64,000 nucleotides of DNA, from NCBI RefSeq assembly GCF_902859805.1, contig NZ_CADIKC010000003.1, positions 434,001-498,000 on the forward strand, read 5' to 3'. The stretch comes from Paraburkholderia sediminicola. GTDB taxonomy: Bacteria; Pseudomonadota; Gammaproteobacteria; Burkholderiales; Burkholderiaceae. A program made the translations under genes and the position numbers. A model generated the notes under the pieces. The model saw nothing but the letters and a program-made list of their open reading frames with translations. It searched no databases and was not told where the DNA came from. Positions 42,530 to 51,633 of the stretch are shown one piece after another (position 1 is the stretch's first letter; each line of letters starts with the position of its first letter).

Positions 42530-43547
42530 AATATCCCAGAAATCGGTCGCAAGCGACCAGGTCTCGATGATCGAGATCGATGACAGTGCGGCCGGACAGC
42601 GCATTGACAACTTCCTTTTGCGCGTCTGTAAGGGCGTGCCAAAAAGCCATATTTACCGCATCCTGCGCAGCGGAGAGGTGCGTGTAAATAAGGGGCGGAT
42701 AGACGCGCAGTACCGTCTCGAGCTGGGTGATCTCGTGCGCGTGCCGCCCATTCGCGTCGCTCAACCAAACGAGGCGATCGCCCAGGCGCCGGTGCCGAGC
42801 GCGGATTTCAAAATTATTTTTGAAGACGAGCACATGCTCGTGATCGATAAGCCGGCCGGTGTGGCGGTCCACGGAGGCAGCGGCGTGGCGTTCGGCGTGA
42901 TTGAACAGATGCGCGAAGCGCGGCCCCAGGCGAAATTCCTCGAATTGGTGCATCGGCTGGACCGTGAGACCTCCGGCATCCTGATGCTCGCCAAGAAGCG
43001 CTCCGCGCTGGTCAATCTGCACGAGCAGATTCGCGAGAACAAGATGGATAAGCGCTACTATGCGTGCGTCCACGGCGAATGGGCGAGCGACTGGGGCCGC
43101 CGCCGCGCGGTCAAGGAGCCGCTGCACAAGTATTTGACCGCAGACGGCGAGCGGCGTGTGCGCGTCCAGGCCGACGGCCTCGCGTCGCACACGGTCTTCA
43201 ATCTGATCGACCGCTGGCCGGAGTACGCGCTGCTCGAGGCGGAACTGAAGACCGGCCGTACGCATCAGATCCGCGTCCATCTGCAGCATCTGGAACTGCC
43301 GATCGTCGGCGATGCCAAATACGGCGACTTCGCGCTGAACAAGGCGCTGGCGCGCGCCAACGCCAAACCTGGCCTGAAGCGTATGTTCCTGCACGCATAC
43401 CGCCTTAAGCTGACGCATCCGGCAACCGGCGCACCCGTGCAGTTCGAGGCGCCCCTGCCGGCCGAATGCCGCAGTTTCGTGGCGCAGCTCAATGAATTAC
43501 GTGAATCACAAAATGGGTCAAACCCGGAGACGACACCGCATGGCTAG
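42513..43547 (+). CDS. rluC: 23S rRNA pseudouridine synthase, RluC type
   Basis: Protein of 344 residues that makes pseudouridines at three sites of 23S rRNA in E. coli. It opens with an S4 domain (QRIDNFLLRVCKGVPKSHIYRIL, then GEVRVNKGRID), followed by the RluA-like catalytic domain with HRLDRETSGILMLAKK, where the Asp is catalytic, and KTGRTHQIRVHLQHLELPIVGD. The ATG at 42513 has no ribosome binding site and lies right after an AT-rich stretch; the ATG at 42567 (MIEIDDSAAG) is an alternative. The long frame to 42066 has no support. The stop overlaps the HAD gene by 8 bp. Confidence 0.93.
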   Translation: MKELGKISQKSVASDQVSMIEIDDSAAGQRIDNFLLRVCKGVPKSHIYRILRSGEVRVNKGRIDAQYRLELGDLVRVPPIRVAQPNEAIAQAPVPSADFKIIFEDEHMLVIDKPAGVAVHGGSGVAFGVIEQMREARPQAKFLELVHRLDRETSGILMLAKKRSALVNLHEQIRENKMDKRYYACVHGEWASDWGRRRAVKEPLHKYLTADGERRVRVQADGLASHTVFNLIDRWPEYALLEAELKTGRTHQIRVHLQHLELPIVGDAKYGDFALNKALARANAKPGLKRMFLHAYRLKLTHPATGAPVQFEAPLPAECRSFVAQLNELRESQNGSNPETTPHG

Positions 43548-44199
43548 AGAGCAATTTGATCTGATCGTCTTCGACTGGGACGGAACGCTGATGGATTCGA
43601 CCGCGCACATCACGCGCAGTATCCAGTCGGCGTGCCGCGATCTCGGTCTGCCGGTTCCCGCCGACGAGGCCGCCAGCTACGTGATCGGTCTCGGCCTGCG
43701 CGACGCGCTGCAAATCGCCGCGCCTACGCTCGATCCGTCCGATTACCCGCGTCTGGCGGAGCGCTATCGCTTCCACTATTTAGTGAAAGATCAGACCACC
43801 GAGCTGTTCGTCGGCGTGCGCGAGATGTTGCAGGAATTGCGCGATCAGGGTTATCTGCTGGCGGTGGCGACCGGCAAGAGCCGTGTCGGGCTGAATCGCG
43901 CGCTTGATCAGTCGCGTCTGACGAGTCTTTTCGACGGCACTCGCTGTGCAGACGAAACCTTCTCGAAGCCGCATCCCGCGATGCTGCACGAGCTTACTCG
44001 CGAACTGGGGCAGGATCCGGCGCGCACGGTGATGGTGGGCGATACGACGCACGATTTGCAGATGGCGATCAATGCGGGCGTCGCGGGCATTGGTGTCACA
44101 TACGGCGCGCATCCTGCCGGCTCGTTGACGGCTTTGTCGCCGAAATTCGTCGCCTCCAGCGTGAACGACCTGTCTGGCTGGCTGCGAGAGAACGCGTGA
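43540..44199 (+). CDS. HAD-superfamily hydrolase, phosphoglycolate phosphatase-like
   Basis: Protein of 219 residues of the HAD-IA subfamily. Motif I is FDWDGTLMDS with the nucleophilic Asp, motif II the Thr of VATGKSR, motif III the Lys of SKPHPAML, and motif IV MVGDTTHDLQMA. The ATG at 43540 has GGAG about 13-17 bases upstream and gives MAREQFDLIVFDWD; the frame extends upstream in rluC. Gph-like enzymes hydrolyse 2-phosphoglycolate arising from DNA repair; the specificity is not certain. It overlaps rluC by 8 bp and the Rieske gene by 4 bp. Confidence 0.9.
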   Translation: MAREQFDLIVFDWDGTLMDSTAHITRSIQSACRDLGLPVPADEAASYVIGLGLRDALQIAAPTLDPSDYPRLAERYRFHYLVKDQTTELFVGVREMLQELRDQGYLLAVATGKSRVGLNRALDQSRLTSLFDGTRCADETFSKPHPAMLHELTRELGQDPARTVMVGDTTHDLQMAINAGVAGIGVTYGAHPAGSLTALSPKFVASSVNDLSGWLRENA

Positions 44200-44600
44200 G
44201 TACGGGTATGACCGGGACGGCGACGGAAGCGGTTCGCATTTGTGCGTCCGAAGAACTGGTCGATGGCGGCGCCGGCGTGCGCCGCGCGGCTGAGCTCGGC
44301 GGTGGCGACGTCGTAGTATTTTTTGTTCGCTATGATGGCCGTGCATATGGCTATTTGAATCGCTGCGCCCACGTGCCGATGGAGCTCGACTGGGCTGAAG
44401 GGCAGTTCTTCGAATCGTCCGGTTTATACTTGATGTGCGCTACACATGGCGCGATTTACGCGCCAGATACGGGCAAATGCGTCGGTGGCCCGTGCCGTGG
44501 CGGCCGGTTGCGTCCCGTCGATGTTGATGAGCGGGATACACCTGAAGGCCGTGCCGTGTTCTGGCTGCCGGACGGCGAACTGCGCCCGTCCACGCCCTGA
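44196..44600 (+). CDS. Rieske [2Fe-2S] domain protein
   Basis: Protein of 134 residues with a GTG start overlapping the HAD stop (GTGA). The ligand motifs are CAHVPMELDW (CxH) and CATHGAIYAPDTG (CxxH), in which the second CxxH plus the first CxH bind one [2Fe-2S] cluster. There is no signal peptide or membrane anchor, so it is a soluble cytoplasmic electron carrier, of the ferredoxin-like kind rather than the cytochrome bc1 type. An ATG at 44208 is an alternative start. Its redox partner is unknown; the position between a phosphatase and sppA is conserved in Burkholderia as far as I recall. Confidence 0.85.
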   Translation: MSTGMTGTATEAVRICASEELVDGGAGVRRAAELGGGDVVVFFVRYDGRAYGYLNRCAHVPMELDWAEGQFFESSGLYLMCATHGAIYAPDTGKCVGGPCRGGRLRPVDVDERDTPEGRAVFWLPDGELRPSTP

Positions 44601-44633
44601 TTTTTCTCCTCTTCGATCTTTCCACTGCACCGC

Positions 44634-45638
44634 ATGTCCGACAATTTGACTCCCGAACCGAAAGAACCGTCCCTGACAGGCCGCCCCCGTACGCCTGCCG
44701 ATGAGCCGGGCTGGGAGCGCGCCGCGCTCGAGCGCATCGCGCTTGCGGCCATCACCGAGCAGCGCGCGGCACGCCGCTGGAAGATCTTCTTCCGTTTTGT
44801 GTTCCTGATCGTCCTGCTGCTGGCGGTATGGGGCGCGTTCGATTTCTCAGGCGACAAGGTGTCGACCACGGGCCGGCATACGGCGATGATCACGCTTGAC
44901 GGCGAAATCTCAGCCGATACGAACGCGAACGCGGAAGATATCAACACGGCACTCGAAAGTGCATTCGACGATGCAGGTACGGCTGGCGTGATTCTGCGCT
45001 GTAACAGCCCGGGCGGCAGCCCGGTGCAGGCGGGCATTATCTACAACGAGATTCGCCGGCTGCGCGCCAAGTATCCGTCGATCCCGTTGTATGTCGTGGT
45101 TGGCGATATGTGCGCGTCGGGCGGCTATTACGCGGCCGCGGCGGCTGACAAGATTTACGTCGACAAGGCGAGCATCGTCGGTTCGATTGGCGTGCTGATG
45201 GATAGCTTCGGCTTCACTGGCTTGATGGACAAGTTGGGGATCCAGCGCCGCCTGCACACTTCGGGTGAGAACAAGGGCTTTTTCGATCCGTTCTCGCCGG
45301 AAACGCCGAGGATGGACGAACATGCGCAGGAGATGCTCGATCAGATTCACACCCAGTTCATCGACGCCGTGCGTGAAGGCCGCGGTAAGCGCCTGCACGA
45401 AACGCCGGACATGTTCTCAGGCCTCTTCTGGACGGGGCAGAAGAGCGTCGAGCTGGGGCTTGCGGACGGTTTCGGCGACGCGGATTACGTCGCGCGCGAC
45501 CTCTTCAAGGCGCCGGATATCGTCGACTACACGGTCAAGGAGAGCATTACGGACCGCGTGGCGCGCAAATTCGGTGCTGCGGTTGGCAGTGGCGCCGTTC
45601 ATGCGATGGCGCTTGGCGGGAAGATGAGTTTGCGGTGA
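44634..45638 (+). CDS. sppA: Signal peptide peptidase SppA-like protease (S49)
   Basis: Membrane-anchored serine protease of 334 residues, of the short single-domain S49 form. A hydrophilic N-terminus of about 48 residues precedes a single membrane helix (FFRFVFLIVLLLAVWGAF). The nucleophilic Ser is in CASGGYYAAAAADKIYV, and the dyad region is IVGSIGVLMD. It degrades signal peptides and membrane protein fragments in the inner membrane. It begins 34 bp after the Rieske gene, so all four genes from rluC to sppA run in one direction with little space. Confidence 0.92.
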   Translation: MSDNLTPEPKEPSLTGRPRTPADEPGWERAALERIALAAITEQRAARRWKIFFRFVFLIVLLLAVWGAFDFSGDKVSTTGRHTAMITLDGEISADTNANAEDINTALESAFDDAGTAGVILRCNSPGGSPVQAGIIYNEIRRLRAKYPSIPLYVVVGDMCASGGYYAAAAADKIYVDKASIVGSIGVLMDSFGFTGLMDKLGIQRRLHTSGENKGFFDPFSPETPRMDEHAQEMLDQIHTQFIDAVREGRGKRLHETPDMFSGLFWTGQKSVELGLADGFGDADYVARDLFKAPDIVDYTVKESITDRVARKFGAAVGSGAVHAMALGGKMSLR

Positions 45639-45650
45639 TTCAATATGGAA

Positions 45651-45693
45651 AAGCCCCGCGCGATCGTATGTTGATCGCGCGGGGCTTTTTTTT
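45651..45693. terminator. Bidirectional terminator between sppA and the RsmI-like gene
   Basis: AAGCCCCGCGCGATC (45651-45665) pairs perfectly with GATCGCGCGGGGCTT (45673-45687) around GTATGTT, followed by T residues to 45693. The flanking genes converge here. Confidence 0.92.
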
Positions 45694-45751
45694 GCCGTTC
45701 GTTCGACCGCAACCGATCCCGCAAGCTGATCGGTTTGAGCCGCAGCAGCGA

Positions 45752-46471
45752 TCAGACGGCGAGGATCAGGAAAATTGCGGGCCGTTTGTGCAGATCGATA
45801 GCCGGTTTCTTTTTCCAGTCGGCCACGGTGCGGCTGGCGATGGTTTCCGTTTCCAGCGTTAGATCGACGGCGACGCAGACCAGCGTGGACGGCGCACACG
45901 TCGCCAGCAAGGTGTCGAGCAGCGGCTTATTCCGATAGGGCGTTTCGATAAAGATCTGCGTTTGTTTCGCTTTGCGCGACTGCTGCTCCAGGTCGCGCAG
46001 ACGCTTGGCCCGTTCGGTGGCGTCGACCGGCAGGTAGCCGTGGAACGCAAAGCTCTGGCCATTCAGGCCGGAAGCCATCAGCGCCAGCAGAATCGAACTC
46101 GGTCCGACAAACGGCACGACCTTCACGCCGCGCTCGTGCGCGCGGCGCACCAGCAGGGCACCCGGATCGGCGACCGCCGGACAGCCGGCTTCGGACACGA
46201 GACCGGCATCCGTCCCCGCAAGCAAAGGCGCGAGCAGTTTGTCGATCTCGCCAGCCGGCGTGTTGACGTTCAGTTCACGAATCTCGATTTCCTGGATCGG
46301 TTTTTCGGTGCCGACTTTCTTCAGGAAAGCGCGGGTCGTTTTCGCGTTTTCGCCGATGTAATAAGTGAGCGACGCCGCGCGGGCGCGCACCGGCGCGGGC
46401 AGGACGGCGTCGAGCGCGTCGGCATCGCCTTCGCCGAGTGTGTTCGGGATCAGAAATAAAGTGCCGCTCAT
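45752..46471 (-). CDS. Tetrapyrrole methylase-family rRNA methyltransferase, RsmI-like
   Basis: Protein of 239 residues of the SAM-dependent tetrapyrrole methylase family, which includes RsmI. The features are an N-terminal FLIPNTLGEGDADAL, a segment VSEAGCPAVADPGALLVRRA that resembles the RsmI-type GTPxISDPG loop in altered form, and VVPFVGPSSILLALMASGLN. It is shorter than E. coli RsmI (286) and lacks its C-terminal extension, so it may be a paralogue rather than RsmI. It overlaps maf by 4 bp. Confidence 0.82.
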   Translation of the reverse strand: MSGTLFLIPNTLGEGDADALDAVLPAPVRARAASLTYYIGENAKTTRAFLKKVGTEKPIQEIEIRELNVNTPAGEIDKLLAPLLAGTDAGLVSEAGCPAVADPGALLVRRAHERGVKVVPFVGPSSILLALMASGLNGQSFAFHGYLPVDATERAKRLRDLEQQSRKAKQTQIFIETPYRNKPLLDTLLATCAPSTLVCVAVDLTLETETIASRTVADWKKKPAIDLHKRPAIFLILAV

Positions 46472-47091
46472 TGCGCCCCCAGGAGTGGATAGCCCGCTGC
46501 GAGCAGCATGCGCGACAGTGCAATCAGCGGCAACCCGACCAGCGCGGTCGGGTCGTCCGAGTGAATGGCTTCGAGTAGCGCGATCCCGAGGCCTTCGGAT
46601 TTTGCGCTGCCCGCGACGTCGTAGGGCGTCTCGGCAAGCAGATAGGCCTCCAGCGCGGCGTCCGGCAGGTTGCGGAATTGGACGCGAGTGATGATGTCGG
46701 CGGTTTGCGCCGCCCCCGAGCGGCTGTCGAACAAGCACAGCGCACTATGAAACAGCACTTCGCGGCCGCGCATTGCCTGCAACTGGGCGAGCGCCTTGTC
46801 ATGCGTGCCGGGCTTGCCGATCTGCAGGCCGTCGTAAGTGGCAACCTGATCCGAGCCGATCACGAGTGCGGTTTCATCGGCGCCAAGCCTGGCTGCTACC
46901 GCGCGGGCTTTTGCCTCGGCGAGGCGCAGGGCCGTCACTTCGGGCGTTTCACCGGCAAGCGGTGTTTCGTCGATCGCCGGCACGATGACTTCGAACGGAA
47001 TGCGCAGGCGCTCGAGCAGCTCGCGACGATAGGGTGAACTCGACGCCAGGATCAGGCGTGGCGGGCGGTTGAGGGAATCTGGCATGTGCAA
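46468..47091 (-). CDS. Maf/YceF-family nucleotide pyrophosphatase
   Basis: Protein of 207 residues with the Maf opening LILASSSPYRRELLERL and the loop SDQVATYDGLQIGKPGT, followed by DVAGSAKSEGLGIALLEAI. YceF-type members act on 7-methyl-GTP, whereas Maf (YhdE) acts on dTTP and UTP; the choice cannot be fixed here but the position next to yceD and rpmF suggests YceF. The start could be the ATG at 47091 (MHMPDSL) or two codons later (MPDSL). It is transcribed divergently from yceD. Confidence 0.9.
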   Translation of the reverse strand: MHMPDSLNRPPRLILASSSPYRRELLERLRIPFEVIVPAIDETPLAGETPEVTALRLAEAKARAVAARLGADETALVIGSDQVATYDGLQIGKPGTHDKALAQLQAMRGREVLFHSALCLFDSRSGAAQTADIITRVQFRNLPDAALEAYLLAETPYDVAGSAKSEGLGIALLEAIHSDDPTALVGLPLIALSRMLLAAGYPLLGAQ

Positions 47092-47156
47092 CCAACGGCT
47101 AGAGAGGCGGGTCGTACGGGGTTGTGCGGGCGGCGCACGTGTACGGGCTTAAGTGT

Positions 47157-47185
47157 TTGACTCGAAAAGACAAAACGGATATGAT
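47157..47185 (+). promoter_or_regulatory. Sigma-70 promoter of yceD-rpmF
   Basis: TTGACT (47157-47162), a 17-base spacer and TATGAT (47180-47185): five of six matches in both boxes with ideal spacing. It lies 124 bases before the yceD start, between divergent maf and yceD. Confidence 0.8.
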
Positions 47186-47308
47186 TTCGGGCTTTTCATC
47201 GGTATGCTATTGAGCGAGCGGGCCTCTTTCTGAAGTTCGCGGACCTGATTTGCAAACCGTGCAAACCGATTTACCCCCGGCGAAATCCTTGCCGACGCAG
47301 GAGCGCAC

Positions 47309-47953
47309 ATGACTCAACATCCTGGCAACCCTGCTGGTCTGTCCGACCCGCACGATATCGATCTGTTCGAATTTGCGCGGAGTGGGCGTCAGGCCGCGGG
47401 TGTCGTGCGCGTCTCGCAACTGCCGCGCATGTTAAACGAAGTCCCGGTTGAAGCGCCAGATCGCGATACCGCGTTCACCTGGCAAGCCGAAGGGGCGACG
47501 CAGCCGGAATTGCAGGACGACGGCACTGAGGGTCCGCAGCCTTATCTGAGGCTGGCGATTCATGGTGCTGCATGGCTCGAATGTCAGCGGTGCATGACAC
47601 CATATCTGCAGGCGTTCAATGTCGATGCAACTTACCGGATCGTCAACACTGAGGCGGAAGCCGAAGAGTTTCCGCTCGACGAGGATGAAGTCGAAGTGAT
47701 CGTGGGCTCGCGCCAGTTCGATCTCATCGACTTGATCGAAGAAGAGTTGCTGCTTTCCTTGCCGCTCGTGCCCAAGCACGAGGTGTGTCCCGAAGTGCAC
47801 GAGAGCCTCGTCTCTGGTGTGGCTGGAACAGAAGGCGAGGGCGACGAGGCTGCACCGGACGAAGCTGGTGAGGGTGATGAGCCCGAACGGCCTAATCCGT
47901 TTGCGGCGCTCGAAAGTCTCAAGCGCGGTGAGCCGGGCGACAAGAAGCACTGA
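47309..47953 (+). CDS. yceD: YceD family protein (DUF177)
   Basis: Protein of 214 residues. The conserved DUF177 core is LECQRCMTPYLQAFNVDATY (with CxxC) followed by DLIDLIEEELLLSLPLVPKHEVC (with a single C) and a C-terminal tail that is acidic and Pro-rich, ending LKRGEPGDKKH. YceD-family proteins sit before rpmF in most bacteria and are linked to 23S rRNA processing; the function in this species is inferred from that. The cysteines may bind zinc. Confidence 0.92.
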   Translation: MTQHPGNPAGLSDPHDIDLFEFARSGRQAAGVVRVSQLPRMLNEVPVEAPDRDTAFTWQAEGATQPELQDDGTEGPQPYLRLAIHGAAWLECQRCMTPYLQAFNVDATYRIVNTEAEAEEFPLDEDEVEVIVGSRQFDLIDLIEEELLLSLPLVPKHEVCPEVHESLVSGVAGTEGEGDEAAPDEAGEGDEPERPNPFAALESLKRGEPGDKKH

Positions 47954-48054
47954 ACAGTTGCATGGGGGCGCGAAGCGGGCGCATTGGCCATTCGGTCAAT
48001 GGCGGACACCGGGTCGGGCTGTGTTAGAATTCGGAAAATTTTTAGGAGTTAGTC

Positions 48055-48234
48055 ATGGCAGTTCAACAAAATAAGAAGTCGCCGTCGAAGCGCGGCATGC
48101 ACCGTTCGCACGATTTCCTGACGGCAGCGCCGCTGGCCGTGGAACCGAGCACGGGCGAAGTGCATCTGCGTCACCACGTTAGCCCGAACGGCTACTATCG
48201 CGGCAAGAAAGTCGTCAAGACGAAGAACGACTAA
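48055..48234 (+). CDS. rpmF: Large ribosomal subunit protein bL32
   Basis: Ribosomal protein of 59 residues: [20 protein letters not shown] followed by [23 protein letters not shown] and the tail [15 protein letters not shown]. The N-terminal [14 protein letters not shown] is the family signature; the Cys zinc site found in some L32 proteins is absent, so this is the zinc-independent form. A strong AGGAGTTAG ribosome binding site precedes the ATG. A terminator follows. Confidence 0.98.
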
Positions 48235-48305
48235 TCGTTTCAATGCGTTGCGCCCCTTGGCGTTTCGCGTGGCGATCGGCTCGCTTGACATTTTCCCGGC
48301 TCGGC

Positions 48306-48335
48306 AAAAAGGCGGCATTCATCTGCCGCTTTTTT
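48306..48335 (+). terminator. Terminator after rpmF
   Basis: AAAAAGGCGGCA pairs with TGCCGCTTTTTT around TTCATC. It lies between rpmF and plsX and would separate high ribosomal protein expression from the lipid genes. Confidence 0.8.
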
Positions 48336-48406
48336 GTGTCGATCGCAGTTGGCGCTGTAGCGCTTATTGTGGTCCCATGCAGGGCGCCTGAAATTCGTCG
48401 CACTCC

Positions 48407-49513
48407 ATGACAGTAAAGCTCACGATAGATTGCATGGGAGGCGACCACGGCCCGTCCGTGACCGTTCCCGCAGCCGTCAACTTCGTTCGTTCGCATCCCG
48501 ATGCTGAGCTGCTGCTCGTCGGCATTGAAAGTGCGATTCGTGCGCAGCTGAAGAAGTTGAAGGCTCAAGACCTGCCGGCGCTGACCGTCGTACCTGCTTC
48601 CGAGATCGTCGCCATGGACGATCCGGTCGAAGTCGCGCTGCGCAAGAAAAAAGACTCATCCATGCGCGTGGCGCTCAATCGCGTCAAGGAAAGCGAGGCG
48701 CAAGCCTGCATTTCCGCCGGCAATACCGGCGCGCTGATGGCGGTCTCGCGCTATGTGCTGAAAACGCTGTCGGGCATCGAACGCCCGGCCATTGCGTCCG
48801 CACTGCCCAATCCCAATGGCTACACGATGATGCTCGATCTGGGCGCCAACGTCGATTGCGAGCCGCAGCATCTGCTGCAGTTCGCGGAGATGGGGCACGC
48901 GCTCGTGTCCGCGCTCGAAGGCAAGGAGCGGCCCACCATCGGCCTGCTCAACATCGGCGAAGAAGTCATCAAGGGCAACGACACCATCAAACGTGCCGGC
49001 GAATTGCTGCGCGCGAGTACACTTAACTTTCACGGTAACGTTGAAGGCAACGACATCTTCAAGGGCACGGTCGACGTGATCGTCTGCGACGGTTTTGTCG
49101 GCAATGTCGCGCTGAAGACGTCGGAAGGCCTCGCGCAGATGCTCTCCAACATCATCAAGGAAGAGTTCGGTCGCTCGTGGCTCACCAAGGTGATGGCAGT
49201 GCTCGCCTTGCCGGTATTGATGCGTTTCAAGAAGCGCGTTGATCATCGGCAATATAACGGCGCCGCGTTGCTGGGCCTGCGTGGGCTGGTGATCAAAAGC
49301 CACGGTTCGGCGGATGCCTACGCGTTTGAGTGGGCTATCAAACGCGGGTATGATGCCGTCAAAAACGGCGTGCTGGAACGCCTTGCGCGAGCAATGGAAG
49401 AGAATGCAGGTTCTCTCGAACAGGCAGCGCGCGATGCAAGCGGTGCGGGTCACGCAAGCCCGATCGCAGGCCAGCCAGCCGAGCCCTACGCTGCGCAATC
49501 CTCGAAGGCATAA
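48407..49513 (+). CDS. plsX: Phosphate acyltransferase PlsX
   Basis: Converts acyl-ACP to acyl-phosphate, the first step of the PlsX/PlsY route to phosphatidic acid, at the inner face of the membrane. The 368 residues include the opening [57 protein letters not shown] and [20 protein letters not shown]. The C-terminal 25 residues are a low-complexity tail ([20 protein letters not shown]) not found in shorter homologues. The stop overlaps the fabH start by one base. Confidence 0.96.
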   Translation: MTVKLTIDCMGGDHGPSVTVPAAVNFVRSHPDAELLLVGIESAIRAQLKKLKAQDLPALTVVPASEIVAMDDPVEVALRKKKDSSMRVALNRVKESEAQACISAGNTGALMAVSRYVLKTLSGIERPAIASALPNPNGYTMMLDLGANVDCEPQHLLQFAEMGHALVSALEGKERPTIGLLNIGEEVIKGNDTIKRAGELLRASTLNFHGNVEGNDIFKGTVDVIVCDGFVGNVALKTSEGLAQMLSNIIKEEFGRSWLTKVMAVLALPVLMRFKKRVDHRQYNGAALLGLRGLVIKSHGSADAYAFEWAIKRGYDAVKNGVLERLARAMEENAGSLEQAARDASGAGHASPIAGQPAEPYAAQSSKA

Positions 49514-50502
49514 TGGCTCAATCGACAATTTATTCCCGCGTGCTGGGCACCGGCAGCTACCTGCCGCCCGGGCGCGTCACCAATCAGGATCTGGCCGAAC
49601 GTCTCGCCAAGCAAGGTGTCGAGACGAGCGACGAATGGATCGTTGCCCGCACGGGCATCCATGCACGCCACTTCGCCGAACCCGATGTCACCACCAGCGA
49701 TCTGGCGCTCATCGCCTCGCAGCGCGCGATCGAAGCGGCCGATATCGATCCGCAGTCTATCGATCTGATCATCGTTGCAACCTCCACGCCTGACTTCGTG
49801 TTTCCGAGCACGGCGTGCCTGTTGCAGAACAAGCTCGGCATCAAGAACCACGGCGCGGCATTTGACGTGCAGGCCGTCTGCTCGGGCTTCGCTTACGCGG
49901 TGGCAACGGCGGACAGCTTCATTCGCAGCGGCCAGCATCGTACGGCGCTTGTGATCGGCGCGGAAACCTTCTCGCGCATTCTCGATTTCAAGGACCGCAC
50001 CACCTGCGTGCTGTTCGGTGACGGCGCCGGCGCGGTGATCCTGCAGGCGTCCGAAGAACCGGGCGTGCTGGCGAGCGCCCTGCATGCCGATGGCAGCCAT
50101 TCGAACATTCTCTGTACGCCGGGTAATGTGAACGGCGGCGTGATCGAGGGCAGCGCGTTCCTGCACATGGACGGGCAGGCTGTGTTCAAGCTCGCGGTCA
50201 ATGTGCTCGAAAAGGTCGCAGTCGAGGCACTCGCAAAAGCGAATCTGTCGGCCGAGCAGATCGACTGGCTGATTCCGCATCAGGCCAATATCCGCATCAT
50301 GCAAAGCACCTGCCGTAAGCTCGGGTTGCCGCAGGAACGCATGGTCGTCACGGTGGGTGAGCACGGCAATACGTCGGCTGCATCCATTCCGCTCGCATTC
50401 GACGTCGCGGTGCGCGACGGCCGCATCAAGCGCGGCCAGAACGTGCTGATCGAAGGCGTCGGCGGCGGCTTCACATGGGGCGCGTCGGTTATCCGCTACT
50501 GA
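49513..50502 (+). CDS. fabH: Beta-ketoacyl-ACP synthase III
   Basis: Starts fatty acid synthesis by condensing acetyl-CoA with malonyl-ACP. The catalytic triad is visible: Cys in [13 protein letters not shown], His in [12 protein letters not shown], Asn in [13 protein letters not shown]. The 329-residue length and the closing [10 protein letters not shown] are typical. The start overlaps plsX (TAATG), so expression is coupled. fabD follows after 111 bp. Confidence 0.97.
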   Translation: MAQSTIYSRVLGTGSYLPPGRVTNQDLAERLAKQGVETSDEWIVARTGIHARHFAEPDVTTSDLALIASQRAIEAADIDPQSIDLIIVATSTPDFVFPSTACLLQNKLGIKNHGAAFDVQAVCSGFAYAVATADSFIRSGQHRTALVIGAETFSRILDFKDRTTCVLFGDGAGAVILQASEEPGVLASALHADGSHSNILCTPGNVNGGVIEGSAFLHMDGQAVFKLAVNVLEKVAVEALAKANLSAEQIDWLIPHQANIRIMQSTCRKLGLPQERMVVTVGEHGNTSAASIPLAFDVAVRDGRIKRGQNVLIEGVGGGFTWGASVIRY

Positions 50503-50613
50503 TAGCGGCGACGTCATGGCGAGCGCGCTTTGCGGCGCTCGGCTTCGCTTGAGCGCGCTCGCCATCAACCGGGCGCGCCACCCACATCTGACAACATCGA
50601 TTTTGGGGACGAT

Positions 50614-51549
50614 ATGAAATTTGCATTCGTTTTTCCTGGGCAAGGCTCGCAGTCGGTCGGCATGCTCAACGCATTCGCCGATCACGCGGTCGTGCGTGAG
50701 ACGGTTCAGGAAGCGTCAGATGCGCTCAATCAGGACCTCGGCAAGCTGATCGCCGAAGGTCCCGCCGAAGATCTGAACCTCACCACCAATACCCAGCCGG
50801 TCATGCTGACCGCCGCGTACGCGATTTATCGCGCGTGGCAGCAGGCGGGCGGCCCGAAGCCGGCTATCGTCGCCGGTCATAGCCTCGGCGAATACACCGC
50901 GTTGGTCGCAGCAGGCGCGATCGCGTTTCGCGATGCCGTGCCGCTCGTGCGTTTTCGCGCGCAAGCTATGCAAACGGCCGTGCCGGTCGGCGTCGGCGGC
51001 ATGGCCGCGATTCTCGGCCTCGATGACGATACGGTCCGCGCGGTTTGCGCCGAAGCGTCGGTCGCGGGTGTCGTCGAAGCGGTGAATTTCAACGCGCCGG
51101 CGCAAGTCGTGATCGCGGGTCACAAGGCCGCAGTTGAGAAGGCCTGCGAAGTTGCGAAGGCGAAGGGTGCCAAGCGCGCGTTGCCGCTGCCGGTGTCGGC
51201 GCCGTTCCACTCGTCACTGTTGAAGCCCGCGTCGGATCAATTGCGCGAGTATCTCGCCAGCGTCGACGTGCAGGTGCCGTCGATTCCGGTGATCAACAAC
51301 GTTGACGTCGCCGTGGTCAACGAGCCGGCAAAGATCAAGGACGCGCTGGTGCGTCAGGCGGCCGGTCCGGTACGCTGGGTCGAAAGCGTGCAGGCAATGG
51401 CGGCGCAAGGCGTTACGCATGTGATCGAATGCGGCCCTGGCAAGGTCCTCGCGGGTTTGACGAAGCGCATCGACGGCAATCTGGTCGGCGCCTCGGTGTT
51501 CGACCCGGCTTCGCTCGAAGAAACGCTCAAGCTGGTGACGGCGGGCTGA
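50614..51549 (+). CDS. fabD: Malonyl-CoA:ACP transacylase
   Basis: Moves malonyl from CoA to ACP. The active serine is in GHSLGEYTALVAAG, the substrate-binding GQGSQSVGMLNAF lies at the N-terminus, and the His of the dyad is in SAPFHSSLLKPA. The ATG at 50614 gives MKFAFVFPGQGSQSVG with GGGGAC upstream; the longer frame to 50530 lacks support. It is the third gene of the plsX-fabHDG series. Confidence 0.97.
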   Translation: MKFAFVFPGQGSQSVGMLNAFADHAVVRETVQEASDALNQDLGKLIAEGPAEDLNLTTNTQPVMLTAAYAIYRAWQQAGGPKPAIVAGHSLGEYTALVAAGAIAFRDAVPLVRFRAQAMQTAVPVGVGGMAAILGLDDDTVRAVCAEASVAGVVEAVNFNAPAQVVIAGHKAAVEKACEVAKAKGAKRALPLPVSAPFHSSLLKPASDQLREYLASVDVQVPSIPVINNVDVAVVNEPAKIKDALVRQAAGPVRWVESVQAMAAQGVTHVIECGPGKVLAGLTKRIDGNLVGASVFDPASLEETLKLVTAG

Positions 51550-51633
51550 ACGCAGCCTCCTCGGGCGCCAGCAGGGCGCCAGGCCTGACATCAAGAATCA
51601 ATCAGCCCTCCGAAAGGGCATCCGGACTGACAG

